Below, piece after piece: positions 16,310-24,701 of a stretch of DNA of 64,000 nucleotides. The notes beneath the pieces were generated by a model. It saw nothing but the letters and a program-made list of their open reading frames with translations. It searched no databases and had not been told where the DNA came from. The DNA comes from Streptomyces pilosus (GTDB taxonomy: Bacteria > Actinomycetota > Actinomycetes > Streptomycetales > Streptomycetaceae). Numbering within the stretch: the stretch's first letter is position 1; the number at the start of each line of letters is the position of its first letter. Position numbers and translations under genes: made by a program. Location of the stretch: the NCBI RefSeq assembly GCF_014649835.1, contig NZ_BMTU01000005.1, positions 519,654-583,653 of the forward strand, read 5' to 3'.

Positions 16310-16348
16310 ATGTATGCAGACCGGACGGAAGAGGTGGCTGCGGGCTAG
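16310..16348 (+). CDS. Small ORF, 12 residues
   Basis: The frame ATG to TAG encodes MYADRTEEVAAG. AGGGAGG at 16292-16298 lies eleven bases upstream, slightly far but strong; an in-frame GTG at 16298 overlaps it. The transcript from the promoter at 16248 would place this ORF about 27 bases from its 5-prime end and the hairpin at 16429-16494 about 80 bases after it. It could be a leader peptide, or the transcript could be a small RNA. No homologue is known to me. Confidence 0.4.
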   Translation: MYADRTEEVAAG

Positions 16349-16428
16349 TGGCCCGTCGCCGTACTCGGTTCGGTGCCGGACCAGCGTGTGTGTGATGCGC
16401 GCAGCCGGCCCAATCCATCGCAGTCACC

Positions 16429-16494
16429 CGACCCGCGAGTCGCCGGTATCGTCCGGCCGGCTCCTCCCCAGGGAGGAACCCGACTCGCGGGTCG
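16429..16494. terminator. Long-stem bidirectional terminator
   Basis: Perfect 14-base arms, CGACCCGCGAGTCG at 16429-16442 and CGACTCGCGGGTCG at 16481-16494, enclose a second stem TCCTCCC-CA-GGGAGGA at 16462-16477. It starts 25 bases past the citA stop on one strand and ends the small unit on the other. The inner CCTCCC could also pair with the AGGGAGG of the small ORF. Confidence 0.65.
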
Positions 16495-16518
16495 TCTGCG
16501 TTCCCGGGAGCTTCCGGT

Positions 16519-17619
16519 TCAGCGGGCGATGTCCCCGTAGCCCTCGATCTCGCGCGGGTCGCGGGTGCCCGGGCCGACGTAGCGGGCGGACGGGCGGACC
16601 AGGCGGCCGGTGCGCTTCTGCTCCAGGATGTGCGCCGACCAGCCCGCCGTACGGGCGCAGGTGAACATGGACGTGAACATGTGCGCCGGGACCTCGGCGA
16701 AGTCCAGCACGATGGCCGCCCAGAACTCGACGTTGGTGGCGAGCACCCGGTCGGGCCGGCGGGCGTGCAGCTCGGCCAGGGCGGCCTTCTCCAGGGCCTC
16801 GGCGACCTCGAAGCGCGGCGCTCCCAGCTCGCGGGCGGTGCGGCGCAGGACGCGGGCGCGGGGGTCCTCCGCGCGGTAGACGCGGTGGCCGAAGCCCATG
16901 AGGCGTTCGCCCTTGTCGAGGGCCTGCTTGACGTAGGCCTCGGCGTCCCCGGTGCGCTCGATCTCCTCGATCATGCCGAGCACGCGTGAGGGGGCGCCGC
17001 CGTGCAGCGGGCCGGACATGGCGCCCACGGCTCCGGAGAGGGCCGCGGCGACGTCCGCGCCGGTGGAGGCGATGACGCGGGCGGTGAACGTGGAGGCGTT
17101 CATGCCGTGCTCGGCGGCCGACGTCCAGTAGGCGTCGACGGCGGCGACGTGCTTGGGGTCGGGCTCGCCGCGCCAGCGGATCATGAAGCGTTCGACGATG
17201 GAGTCGGCCTTGTCGATCTCGCTCTGGGGGACCATGGGCAGGCCCTGGCCGCGGGCGGACTGGGCGACGTAGGACAGCGCCATCACCGCGGCGCGCGCGA
17301 GGTCGTCGCGGGCCTGCTCGGCATCGATGTCGAGGAGGGGTTTGAGGCCCCAGACGGGGGCGAGCATCGCGAGCGCGGACTGCACGTCGACGCGGATGTC
17401 GCCGGAGTGGACGGGGATGGGGAACGGCTCGGCGGGCGGCAGCCCGGGGTTGAACGCGCCGTCGACGAGCAGTCCCCAGACGTTGCCGAAGGAGACGTGC
17501 CCGACCAGGTCCTCGATGTCGACGCCCCGGTACCGGAGGGCGCCGCCCTCCTTGTCCGGTTCGGCGATCTCCGTTTCGAACGCGACGACTCCTTCGAGCC
17601 CGGGTACGAAGTCGGACAT
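16519..17619 (-). CDS. citA: Citrate synthase, second type
   Basis: A 366-residue citrate synthase joining oxaloacetate and acetyl-CoA, or a 2-methylcitrate-type paralogue. The conserved His residues appear in AEHGMNAS (H171), GPLHGGAPS (H206) and GFGHRVYRAEDPRARVLR (H245). The position of the catalytic Asp (NVDF in most synthases) is Glu298 in NVEFW; this seems typical of the short actinobacterial subfamily (from memory). The length fits that subfamily rather than the 430-residue type. ATG at 17619 follows GGAG. It is divergent from pdxH with AGTGCC repeats between. Confidence 0.9.
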   Translation of the reverse strand: MSDFVPGLEGVVAFETEIAEPDKEGGALRYRGVDIEDLVGHVSFGNVWGLLVDGAFNPGLPPAEPFPIPVHSGDIRVDVQSALAMLAPVWGLKPLLDIDAEQARDDLARAAVMALSYVAQSARGQGLPMVPQSEIDKADSIVERFMIRWRGEPDPKHVAAVDAYWTSAAEHGMNASTFTARVIASTGADVAAALSGAVGAMSGPLHGGAPSRVLGMIEEIERTGDAEAYVKQALDKGERLMGFGHRVYRAEDPRARVLRRTARELGAPRFEVAEALEKAALAELHARRPDRVLATNVEFWAAIVLDFAEVPAHMFTSMFTCARTAGWSAHILEQKRTGRLVRPSARYVGPGTRDPREIEGYGDIAR

Positions 17620-17792
17620 CTGGCGGCTCCTTGGTGAGGTGGGTGACAGATGGTGTTGTGGGTGGAACGACCATGTGCCGGTCCGTCGGCGCGAAGCGGA
17701 CGCGTCCGGTGGATCCGCGGTCACGCTGGGTGTACTCGCGGTCCGGGACGTCATCCCTGTGGTGCCCCGGCTGGTGGTCACCCAACCGGATC

Positions 17793-17851
17793 AGTGCCTG
17801 CACGATATCCCTGAGTGCCATCTTTGGGGAGTGTTCGCGGCACTCAGTGCC
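17793..17851. promoter_or_regulatory. AGTGCC repeats between citA and pdxH
   Basis: AGTGCC occurs at 17793-17798, 17814-17819 and 17846-17851, the first two 21 bases (two helical turns) apart. The last forms a perfect palindrome GGCACT-C-AGTGCC at 17839-17851. The cluster lies in the divergent promoter region and looks like binding sites for a regulator of citA, pdxH or both. Confidence 0.4.
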
Positions 17852-17908
17852 ACCACGTGATGCAGGACACCGTCCCCGGCGGCGGTGTTCGTACGGCAGG
17901 ATGACGGC

Positions 17909-18577
17909 GTGACCGACCGAGACGCCGTTGCCTTCGATCTCGCCGCGATGCGCAAGCAGTACCGGACCGAGGGGCTCTCCGAGACCGACCTGGCCGCCAC
18001 GCCCGTCGAGCAGTTCGCGCGCTGGTTCAAACAGGCCGCGACGGACGGCGGCCTGTTCGAGCCGAACGCCGTGATCGTCTCGACGGCGGACGCGGAGGGC
18101 CGGCCCAGTTCCCGCACGGTGCTGCTGAAGCACTTCGACGACGACGGGTTCGTCTTCTACACGAACTACGGCTCCCGCAAGGGCCGTGACCTGGCGGAGA
18201 ACCCGCACGTCTCGCTGCTGTTCCCGTGGCATCCGATGGCCCGGCAGGTCATCGTCACCGGTACCGCGCGCCGCACCGGCCGGGACGAGACGGCCGCCTA
18301 CTTCCGTACCCGCCCGCACGGCTCCCAGCTGGGGGCGTGGGCGAGTGGCCAGTCGTCGGTGATCGCCGGCCGCGAGGAGCTGGACGCGTCCTACGCCGGT
18401 CTGGCGGCCCGCTACCCGGAGGGCGAGCAGGTGCCGGTGCCGCCCCACTGGGGTGGTTTCCGGGTGACCCCGCAGACGGTGGAGTTCTGGCAGGGCCGGG
18501 AGAACCGCCTGCACGACCGGCTGCGGTACGTCGCCGGGGCGGGTGGCGGCTGGCGGGTGGAGCGGCTCAGTCCGTGA
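17909..18577 (+). CDS. pdxH: Pyridoxamine 5-phosphate oxidase
   Basis: A 222-residue FMN enzyme oxidising pyridoxine or pyridoxamine 5-phosphate to pyridoxal 5-phosphate. Family segments are clear: MRKQYRTEGLSETDLAATPVEQF, PSSRTVLLKHFDDDGFVFYTNYGSRKG, HPMARQVIVTGTARR, RPHGSQLGAWASGQSSV and the C-terminal WGGFRVTPQTVEFWQGRENRLHDR. Length is normal. GTG at 17909 is chosen because it gives the usual N-terminus. It is divergent from citA, and its last 11 bases overlap the 3-prime end of the converging TetR gene. Confidence 0.93.
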   Translation: MTDRDAVAFDLAAMRKQYRTEGLSETDLAATPVEQFARWFKQAATDGGLFEPNAVIVSTADAEGRPSSRTVLLKHFDDDGFVFYTNYGSRKGRDLAENPHVSLLFPWHPMARQVIVTGTARRTGRDETAAYFRTRPHGSQLGAWASGQSSVIAGREELDASYAGLAARYPEGEQVPVPPHWGGFRVTPQTVEFWQGRENRLHDRLRYVAGAGGGWRVERLSP

Positions 18578-19217
18578 CCGCGGGTGCCCCGGACGGTGGC
18601 GCCGGTGCGTCCCGGTCCAGCGCCTCGTCGAGCAGTGCGGCCCACTGGGCCACCACCCGTTCGCGGCGGGCGGTGTCGTCGGTGAGGAGGTTGGCCAGGC
18701 CCAGACCGCGGGCCATGTCGAGGAGGCCCTGGACGGTCTCGCGGACGCCGGGGCGGGACTCGTCGGCGTCGAGGAGTTCGACGGCGATGCGGTGGGACTC
18801 GCGGCCGACCCGCAGTTCCAGTTCGGTGACGCGGGGGCGGAGCTGTTCCTCGTTGGAGGCGGCGACCCAGAGGTGGAGCGCGGCCCGGAAGACGGGTCCG
18901 GTGTAGAGGCCGACCAGTGCCCCGACGACCGCGCGGCGGTCGCTCGCGGCGGCGCCCTCGGGGAAGAGGGCGCGCAGTGCGCTGGAGCGTTCTTCCGCGA
19001 CGTATTCGACGGCGGCGGTGAAGAGGTCCTCGCGGGTCGGGAAGTGGTGCTGGGCGGCTCCCCGGGAGACGCCGGCGCGTTCGGCGACGACGGTGACCGT
19101 GGAGCCTGCCCAGCCGTGCTCGGCGAGGCAGGCCACGGCGGCCTCCAGGAGCCGTTGCCGGGTGGCCCGGCTGCGGTCCTGCTTGGGGACTCGTTCCGCA
19201 CGGTCGGCCGTGCTCAC
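18567..19217 (-). CDS. TetR-family regulator of the catabolic operon
   Basis: About 216 residues. The N-terminal HTH covers residues about 15-60 (RQRLLEAAVACLAEHGWAGSTVTVVAERAGVSRGAAQHHFPTR), followed by an acyl-CoA-responsive type ligand domain. GTG at 19217 overlaps the stop of the enoyl-CoA hydratase gene by GTGA; an ATG at 19226 is an alternative. As last gene of the eight-gene operon, it most likely represses the operon until a CoA ester binds. The palindrome at 28806-28817 is the best operator candidate. Its 3-prime end overlaps pdxH. Confidence 0.88.
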   Translation of the reverse strand: MSTADRAERVPKQDRSRATRQRLLEAAVACLAEHGWAGSTVTVVAERAGVSRGAAQHHFPTREDLFTAAVEYVAEERSSALRALFPEGAAASDRRAVVGALVGLYTGPVFRAALHLWVAASNEEQLRPRVTELELRVGRESHRIAVELLDADESRPGVRETVQGLLDMARGLGLANLLTDDTARRERVVAQWAALLDEALDRDAPAPPSGAPAVTD

Positions 19218-19948
19218 ACCACCCATTCCGGATCCCGTCGTTCGAGGAAGGCCGTCATCCCCTCGCGCGCGTGGGCGGAGGCGAAGAGGCGTGCCGAGAG
19301 CGCGGTCAGGGTGTCCGCGTCCCGGTCGAAGGTCTCCAGCACCCTAGCCGTGAGCAGCCGTTTCGTCTCGGCCAGGGCTTCGGGGGCGGACCGGCGCAGT
19401 CCGTCGAGGATGGGGGCGAGGGCGTCGTCCACGTCCTCGGCGGCCGCGGTGAGCAGGCCGGCGCGGGTCGCCTCGGTGGTGTCGAGGCGTTCGCCGGTGA
19501 GGTAGTAGCGGGCCAGGGCGCGGGGGTCGGTGCGGGGCAGCAGGGGCAGGGAGATCACGGCGGGGGCGACTCCGATGCGGACCTCGGTGAAGGCGAAGGT
19601 GGCCGTGTGGGCGGCGACGGCGACGTCGCAGGCGGCGAGGAGGCCGAGGCCCCCGGCCCGGACGTGCCCGGTGACCCGGGCGACGACGGGTCGGGGCAGC
19701 TCGACGATCTGCCGCAGCAGTGCCACCAGCGCGTCGGGGGCGGGCGGGTCGCGCAGGTCGGCGCCGGCGCTGAAGGTGTTGCCGGTGTGGGTGAGGACGA
19801 CGGCGCGGACGCCGGTGTCCTTCCCGGCGTCCGCGAGCGCCTCGGCCAGTTCGGCGACGAGGGCGGCGGAGAGGGCGTTGCGGCGTTCCGGGGCGTCGAG
19901 GGAGAGCGTTTCGACGCCCCGGGCGCGGGTGCGGCCGATCAGGGTCAC
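19214..19948 (-). CDS. Enoyl-CoA hydratase/isomerase family protein
   Basis: A 244-residue crotonase-fold protein with the oxyanion-hole segments SAGADLRDP (about residues 61-69) and HVRAGGLGLLAACDVAVAA. Members hydrate enoyl-CoA, or act on methylglutaconyl- or geranyl-type CoA esters. The first catalytic Glu of classic hydratases is not obvious in the GLGLLAACDVAV helix region, so isomerase or other chemistry is possible. GTG at 19948 overlaps the ligase stop by GTGA. It acts in the same pathway as the upstream ligase, dehydrogenase and carboxylase. Confidence 0.85.
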   Translation of the reverse strand: MTLIGRTRARGVETLSLDAPERRNALSAALVAELAEALADAGKDTGVRAVVLTHTGNTFSAGADLRDPPAPDALVALLRQIVELPRPVVARVTGHVRAGGLGLLAACDVAVAAHTATFAFTEVRIGVAPAVISLPLLPRTDPRALARYYLTGERLDTTEATRAGLLTAAAEDVDDALAPILDGLRRSAPEALAETKRLLTARVLETFDRDADTLTALSARLFASAHAREGMTAFLERRDPEWVV

Positions 19949-21525
19949 GAGGGCTCCTCGGGCGCCGCGCGGAGTTCGCGGCGCAGGATCTTTCCGGAGG
20001 CGGCGCGCGGGACGCCGTCGATGAAGGTGACGCGCCGGACCCGCTTGTACGGGGCGACGCGCTCGGCGACGTGCAGCATGACGTCGCCGTCGGTGAGGTC
20101 CGGCGCGGTCGGCCGGCGGACCACGAAGGCGTGCGGGATCTCGTTGCCGTCCTCGTCGTGGGCGCCGACGACGGCCGCGTCGGCGATGCCGGGGTGGGTG
20201 AGGAGCAGGGCTTCGAGTTCGGCGGGGGCGACCTGGAATCCCTTGTACTTGATGAGTTCCTTGACCCGGTCGACGACGAAGAGCCAGTTGTCGCCGTCGA
20301 CGTGTCCGACGTCCCCGGTGTGCAGCCAGCCGTCCTCGTCGATCATGGCGGCGGTGGCGTCGGGGCGGCCGAGGTAGCCCTTCATGACCTGGGGGCCGCG
20401 GATGAGGATCTCGCCGGACTCGCCGGGGCCGAGGTCCTTCCCGGGGTCGTCGAGGGAGACGATGCGCATCTCGGTGCCGGCGACGAGTTTGCCGACGGTG
20501 CCGGGGGGCGCCTCGTGCATGGCGTCCAGGGGGACGACGTGCGTGCCCGGGGAGAGTTCCGTCATGCCGTACGCCTGCCCGACGGGCGGCAGTCCGAGCC
20601 GTCGCGCGCAGGCGGCGGCGAGGTGCGCGTCCAGGGGTGCGGCGGCGCTGATGACGTGCCGGAGGGAGGACAGGTCGTACTCGGCGATCAGGGGGTGCTT
20701 GGCGAGGGCCAGCACGATGGGCGGTGCCACGTACAGGCCGGTGATGCGGTGGTTCTGGATGGCCGCGAGGAAGGTCTCCAGGTCGAAGCGCGGGAGGACG
20801 ACGACGGTGGCGCCCTGCCGCAGGGGCGCGTTCATCAGGGCGGTCAGTCCGTAGATGTGGAAGAAGGGCAGGACGGCGAGGATGCGGTCGCCGGGGCCCG
20901 CCGTGATGGCGGGCTGGAGCTGGGCGAGGTTGGTGGCGATCTGCCGGTGGGTGAGCATGACGCCCTTGGGGACGCCGGTGGTGCCGGAGGAGTACGGCAG
21001 TGCGGCGACGTCCTCGGCCGGGTCGATCCCGACGACCGGTTCGGGTGCCGTGCAGGCCAGCATGTCGATCAGGGAACGGTGTCCCGGCGCGCTGTCGCAG
21101 ACGAGGATCTCCTGGACGCCGCCCGCGAGTTCGGCGGCTCTGCGCGCGGTCTGCAGCAGCGGGGAGACGGTGACGATCCAGCGGGCCGCGCAGTCCTCGA
21201 GCTGCTTGGCGAACTCCTCGGGGGTGGCCAGGGGGTGGACGGTGGTGACGGAGGCGCCGGCGCGGGTGGCCGCGTAGAACGCGGTCGGGAAGGCGATGGT
21301 GTTGGGGCTGTGCAGGGCGAGCACGTCGCCCTTGCGCACGCCCGCTTCGGCCAGCCCGGCGGCGACCCGGCGGTGGAAGCGGTCGAGCTGTTCGTAGGTG
21401 AGGGTGGTGCCGTCGGTGCCGTCGATCAGTGCCGGGGTGCTCCCGAACTCGGCGGCCCGGGCGAGGACCGCGTCGTGGATGGGGAGGTCGACCGGGGTGA
21501 CGTCTGCGTACTCGCTTCGGAACAT
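19945..21525 (-). CDS. 4-coumarate/cinnamate-CoA ligase-type acyl-CoA synthetase
   Basis: A 526-residue ANL adenylating enzyme. The P-loop is YSSGTTGVPKGVML (about 178-191), followed by GQAYGMTELSPG, GEILIRGPQVMKGYLGRP, GWLHTGDVGHVDGD, DRVKELIKYKGFQVAP and ASGKILRR with catalytic K512. It closely resembles the S. coelicolor enzyme shown to activate cinnamate and 4-coumarate, also about 520 residues (from memory). That substrate fits poorly with the neighbouring biotin-dependent carboxylase and AtuA, so the natural substrate may be a terpenoid or branched acid. ATG at 21525 follows GGAGGA. Confidence 0.88.
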   Translation of the reverse strand: MFRSEYADVTPVDLPIHDAVLARAAEFGSTPALIDGTDGTTLTYEQLDRFHRRVAAGLAEAGVRKGDVLALHSPNTIAFPTAFYAATRAGASVTTVHPLATPEEFAKQLEDCAARWIVTVSPLLQTARRAAELAGGVQEILVCDSAPGHRSLIDMLACTAPEPVVGIDPAEDVAALPYSSGTTGVPKGVMLTHRQIATNLAQLQPAITAGPGDRILAVLPFFHIYGLTALMNAPLRQGATVVVLPRFDLETFLAAIQNHRITGLYVAPPIVLALAKHPLIAEYDLSSLRHVISAAAPLDAHLAAACARRLGLPPVGQAYGMTELSPGTHVVPLDAMHEAPPGTVGKLVAGTEMRIVSLDDPGKDLGPGESGEILIRGPQVMKGYLGRPDATAAMIDEDGWLHTGDVGHVDGDNWLFVVDRVKELIKYKGFQVAPAELEALLLTHPGIADAAVVGAHDEDGNEIPHAFVVRRPTAPDLTDGDVMLHVAERVAPYKRVRRVTFIDGVPRAASGKILRRELRAAPEEPS

Positions 21526-21573
21526 GGTTCCTCCAGGACGGCCGGGCGACGATGGGAAGGGTCGGACAGGCCC

Positions 21574-22743
21574 CTAGTACGACTTGGGCAGGCCCAGGGT
21601 CTGGTGGGAGACGTAGTTGAGGATCATCTCCCGGCTCACCGGCGCGATACGGGACACGCGCGCGGCCGTGATCAGCTGGGCGAGCCCGTACTCGCGGGTG
21701 AGGCCGTTCCCGCCGAGGGTGTGCACGGCCTGGTCGACGGCCTTCACGCAGGCTTCCCCGGCGGCGTACTTGGCCATGTTGGCGGCCTCGCCGGCGCCGA
21801 TGTCGTCTCCGGCGTCGCACAGGTGGGCGGCCTTCTGCATCATCAGGCGGGCCATTTCCAGTTCGATGTGCGCCTGGGCGAGGGGGTGGGCGATGGCCTG
21901 GTGGGCGCCGATGGGGACCTTCCAGACGATGCGTTCGCGGGCGTACTCGACCGCGCGGGCGAGGGCGTGGCGGCCCATGCCGATCGCGAACGCGGCGGTC
22001 ATGATCCGCTCGGGGTTGAGGCCGGCGAAGAGCTGCAGCAGCCCGGCGTCCTCTCCCCCACTGCCGAAAGCGTGGGAGGGGCCCCCACCCACGAGCGCGT
22101 CGGCGGGCAGGCGTACGTCGTCGAGGACCAGCTCGAACTGCTTCTCCACGGAGGTGAGTTCCATGTCGATGGGCCGCCGCTGGAAGCCCTCGGCGTCGCG
22201 CGGGACGATGAACAGGCAGGGCTTGAGCTTCCCGGTGCGGGCGTCCTCGGTACGTCCCACGATGAGGGTGGCGTCGGCGATGTCGACCCCGGAGACGAAC
22301 ACCTTGCGGCCGGTGAGGAGCCAGTCGCCGCCGTCCCGGCGGGCCGTCGTGGTGATGCGGTGGCTGTTGGAACCGGCGTCGGGTTCGGTGATCCCGAAGG
22401 CCATCAGCCGGCTGCCGTCGGCCAGGGCGGGCAGCCACTCCCGCTTCTGCGCCTCGGTGCCGAAGCGGGAGATGACGGTGCCGCAGATGGCCGGGGAGAC
22501 GATCATCATCAGCAGGGGGTTGCCGGCGGCGCCCATCTCCTCCAGGACGAGGGAGAGTTCGGTGATGCCGCCGCCGCCCCCGCCGTACGCCTCCGGCAGG
22601 TTGACGCCGATGTAGCCGAGCTTGGCGGCTTCCTGCCAGAAGTGGCGGTTGTCGGCGCCGGTGGTGGTGCGGGGATGGTTCCTCGCGAACGAGGCGACCG
22701 CTTCGCGGAGTGCCTTGTGCTCTTCTGATTCGATCAACGGCAT
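21574..22743 (-). CDS. Acyl-CoA dehydrogenase with repeat-derived insertion
   Basis: A 389-residue FAD acyl-CoA dehydrogenase that would introduce a double bond into the CoA ester made by the ligase. Visible parts are the N-terminal helices, the FAD segment MAFGITEPDAGSNSHRITTTA, and the C-terminal TLGGNGLTREYGLAQLITAARVSRI. Between DALVGG and EDAGLLQLFAGL about ten extra residues (GPSHAFGSGG) are encoded by a palindromic element at 22052-22090 common in Streptomyces genomes, inserted without breaking the frame. They fall before the C-terminal helical domain, in a surface loop by inference. ATG at 22743 follows AGGAG. Confidence 0.88.
   Translation of the reverse strand: MPLIESEEHKALREAVASFARNHPRTTTGADNRHFWQEAAKLGYIGVNLPEAYGGGGGGITELSLVLEEMGAAGNPLLMMIVSPAICGTVISRFGTEAQKREWLPALADGSRLMAFGITEPDAGSNSHRITTTARRDGGDWLLTGRKVFVSGVDIADATLIVGRTEDARTGKLKPCLFIVPRDAEGFQRRPIDMELTSVEKQFELVLDDVRLPADALVGGGPSHAFGSGGEDAGLLQLFAGLNPERIMTAAFAIGMGRHALARAVEYARERIVWKVPIGAHQAIAHPLAQAHIELEMARLMMQKAAHLCDAGDDIGAGEAANMAKYAAGEACVKAVDQAVHTLGGNGLTREYGLAQLITAARVSRIAPVSREMILNYVSHQTLGLPKSY
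22052..22090. repeat. Streptomyces palindromic repeat inside acyl-CoA dehydrogenase
   Basis: CTCCCCCACTGCCGAAAGCG leads into a GTGGGAGGGG half and a further CCCCCACCC, giving overlapping inverted repeats. The string matches a short palindromic element seen in many copies in Streptomyces genomes, normally between genes (from memory). Here it adds about 30 bases in frame to a conserved coding sequence. Confidence 0.65.
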
Positions 22744-22851
22744 GGGGGCTCCTGAGGGGAAAGGGCTTCGCGTGATGCGGAGGGTGCGGGTTCGCTGTGG
22801 TGGCTCGCGCCCACGCGGCGGCAGCCGCCCACCGGGCACGGCCCCGCGCGC

Positions 22852-24696
22852 CTACGGTGTCGCTTCCACGACTGCCAAGAGGGTGCCGACCTCCACCTGC
22901 TCGCCCGCCGTCGCGCGCAGGACGCCCAGTACTCCGGTGACCGGGGCGGTGATCCTGTGCTGCATCTTCATGGCCTCCAGCCAGAGGAGGGGCTGTCCGG
23001 CTTCCACCGGCGTGCCCTCGGTCAGGCCCTCGGCGACGCGGACGACCGTGCCGGGCATGGGGGCCAGGAGGGAGCCGGGGGCGTGCTCGGTGGCGGGGTC
23101 GGGGAAGCGGGGCAGGGCGGTGAGGGCGGTGGCGCCCACGTACACGCGGTCGCCGTAGCGGCTGACCCGGTACCTGCGCCGCACGCCGTCCACGTCGAGG
23201 ACGACCAGTGCGGCGTCGGCGTGGACGACCTGCACCCCGTCGGCGGTCAGGCCCTCGCGCGTGTGCCGGTAGCGGACCTCGTGTTCCTCGCCGCCCACGG
23301 CGTACCGCTTGGTCTGCGGTGGTGAGGCGAGGTTGCGCCAGCCGCCGAAGCGGGAGCGGCCGCGGGCGTCGGCGAGGGCTGCGGCGAGCGGGGCGTGGGG
23401 GTCGGTGGCGGGGGTGGTCAGCGCGGGCAGGTGGCGGTCGTAGAAGCCGGTGTCCATCCGGGCCGCGGCGAACTCCTCGCTGCGCAGGGAGCGGACGAGG
23501 AGGTCCCGGTTGGTGACGGGGCCGTGGATCTCCGCGCGGTCCAGGGCGGAGGCCAGTCGGCGGATCGCCTCGGCGCGGGTGGGCGCGTGGGCGACGACCT
23601 TGGCGAGCATGGGGTCGTAGTGGACGCCGATGTCGTCGCCGTCCGTGTAGCCGGTGTCCAGGCGCACGGCACCCGGGACGGCGAGGCGGTGCAGCCGGCC
23701 GGTCTGCGGCGCCCAGTCCCTGGCCGGGTCCTCGGCGTAGAGGCGGGCCTCCACGGCGTGTCCGCGCGCGGGCGGGGGTTCCGGGTCCAGGACGTGGCCC
23801 TCGGCGATCCTGATCTGCTCGGCGACGAGGTCGAGGCCGAACACGGCCTCGGTCACGGGGTGTTCGACCTGGAGGCGGGTGTTCATCTCCAGGAAGTGCG
23901 CCCGGCCGTCGGCGACGAGGAACTCCACGGTGCCGGCGCCGGCGTAGGAGACGGCGCGCGCGGCGCGTACGGCGAGGGCGTGCAGTTCCCCGGTGAGCCG
24001 CGCGGGGAGCCCGGGGGCCGGGGCCTCCTCGATCACCTTCTGGTGGCGGCGCTGGAGGGAGCAGTCGCGGGTGCCGAGCGCCCACACGGTGCCGTGGGTG
24101 TCGGCGAGGACCTGCACCTCGACGTGGCGTCCGCCCTCCACGTACGGCTCGGTGAACACCTCGCCGTCGCCGAAGGCGCTCGCGGCCTCCTCGCGGGCGG
24201 CGGCCAGTTCGGCGTCCAGGTCGGCGAGGCGCCGTACGACGCGCATGCCGCGCCCGCCGCCGCCCGCCGCCGCCTTCACCAGCACCGGCAGGTCGGCCTC
24301 GGCGACCTCGCGCAGGGGCTCGATGCCCATCAGTTCCTTGGCGCGCGTCTTGGACGCCATCGCCTCGATCGCCTCCGGGGGCGGTCCGATCCAGACCAGG
24401 CCCGCGTCCCGGACGGCCCGGGCGAAGCCGGCGTTCTCGGAGAGGAAGCCGTAGCCGGGGTGCACGGCGTCCGCAGCGGCCGCGAGGGCGGCCTTCACGA
24501 TCAGGTCGCCGCGCAGGTAGGTGTCGGCGGGCGCGGCTCCCGGGAGGCGTACCGCCGTGTCCGCCTCGCGGACGTGCAGGGCGTTCGCGTCGGCGTCCGA
24601 GTGCACGGCGACCGTGCGGATGCCCAGGTCGCGGCAGGTGCGGGCGATGCGGCAGGCGATCTCGCCCCGGTTCGCCACCAGTACGGAAGTAATCAT
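22852..24696 (-). CDS. Acyl-CoA carboxylase alpha subunit (biotin carboxylase + BCCP)
   Basis: A 614-residue subunit that carboxylates biotin with ATP and bicarbonate. The biotin carboxylase part (1-440) shows VLVANRGEIACRIARTC, HPGYGFLSENAGFARA, VLVKAAAGGGGRGMRVV and FLEMNTRLQVEHPVTE; the C-terminus ends in a biotinyl domain with EAMKM (K577). Compared with relatives, about eight residues seem missing after SKTRAKELM, before the Gly-rich loop. ATG at 24696 lies 5 bases past the carboxyltransferase stop. It pairs with that subunit as a methylcrotonyl-, geranyl- or propionyl-type carboxylase. Confidence 0.92.
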   Translation of the reverse strand: MITSVLVANRGEIACRIARTCRDLGIRTVAVHSDADANALHVREADTAVRLPGAAPADTYLRGDLIVKAALAAAADAVHPGYGFLSENAGFARAVRDAGLVWIGPPPEAIEAMASKTRAKELMGIEPLREVAEADLPVLVKAAAGGGGRGMRVVRRLADLDAELAAAREEAASAFGDGEVFTEPYVEGGRHVEVQVLADTHGTVWALGTRDCSLQRRHQKVIEEAPAPGLPARLTGELHALAVRAARAVSYAGAGTVEFLVADGRAHFLEMNTRLQVEHPVTEAVFGLDLVAEQIRIAEGHVLDPEPPPARGHAVEARLYAEDPARDWAPQTGRLHRLAVPGAVRLDTGYTDGDDIGVHYDPMLAKVVAHAPTRAEAIRRLASALDRAEIHGPVTNRDLLVRSLRSEEFAAARMDTGFYDRHLPALTTPATDPHAPLAAALADARGRSRFGGWRNLASPPQTKRYAVGGEEHEVRYRHTREGLTADGVQVVHADAALVVLDVDGVRRRYRVSRYGDRVYVGATALTALPRFPDPATEHAPGSLLAPMPGTVVRVAEGLTEGTPVEAGQPLLWLEAMKMQHRITAPVTGVLGVLRATAGEQVEVGTLLAVVEATP

Positions 24697-24701
24697 GACC
24701 C

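Larger units (their letters stand above)
16048..16518. other. Intergenic region containing a small transcription unit
   Basis: This 471-base stretch lies between the PAS/GAF gene and citA. A TTCAA-C-TTGAA palindrome at 16108-16118 is near the PAS/GAF start. From 16248 the plus strand carries, in order, a good promoter, a Shine-Dalgarno sequence, a 12-codon reading frame and a strong terminator-like hairpin, annotated separately. Confidence 0.6.
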
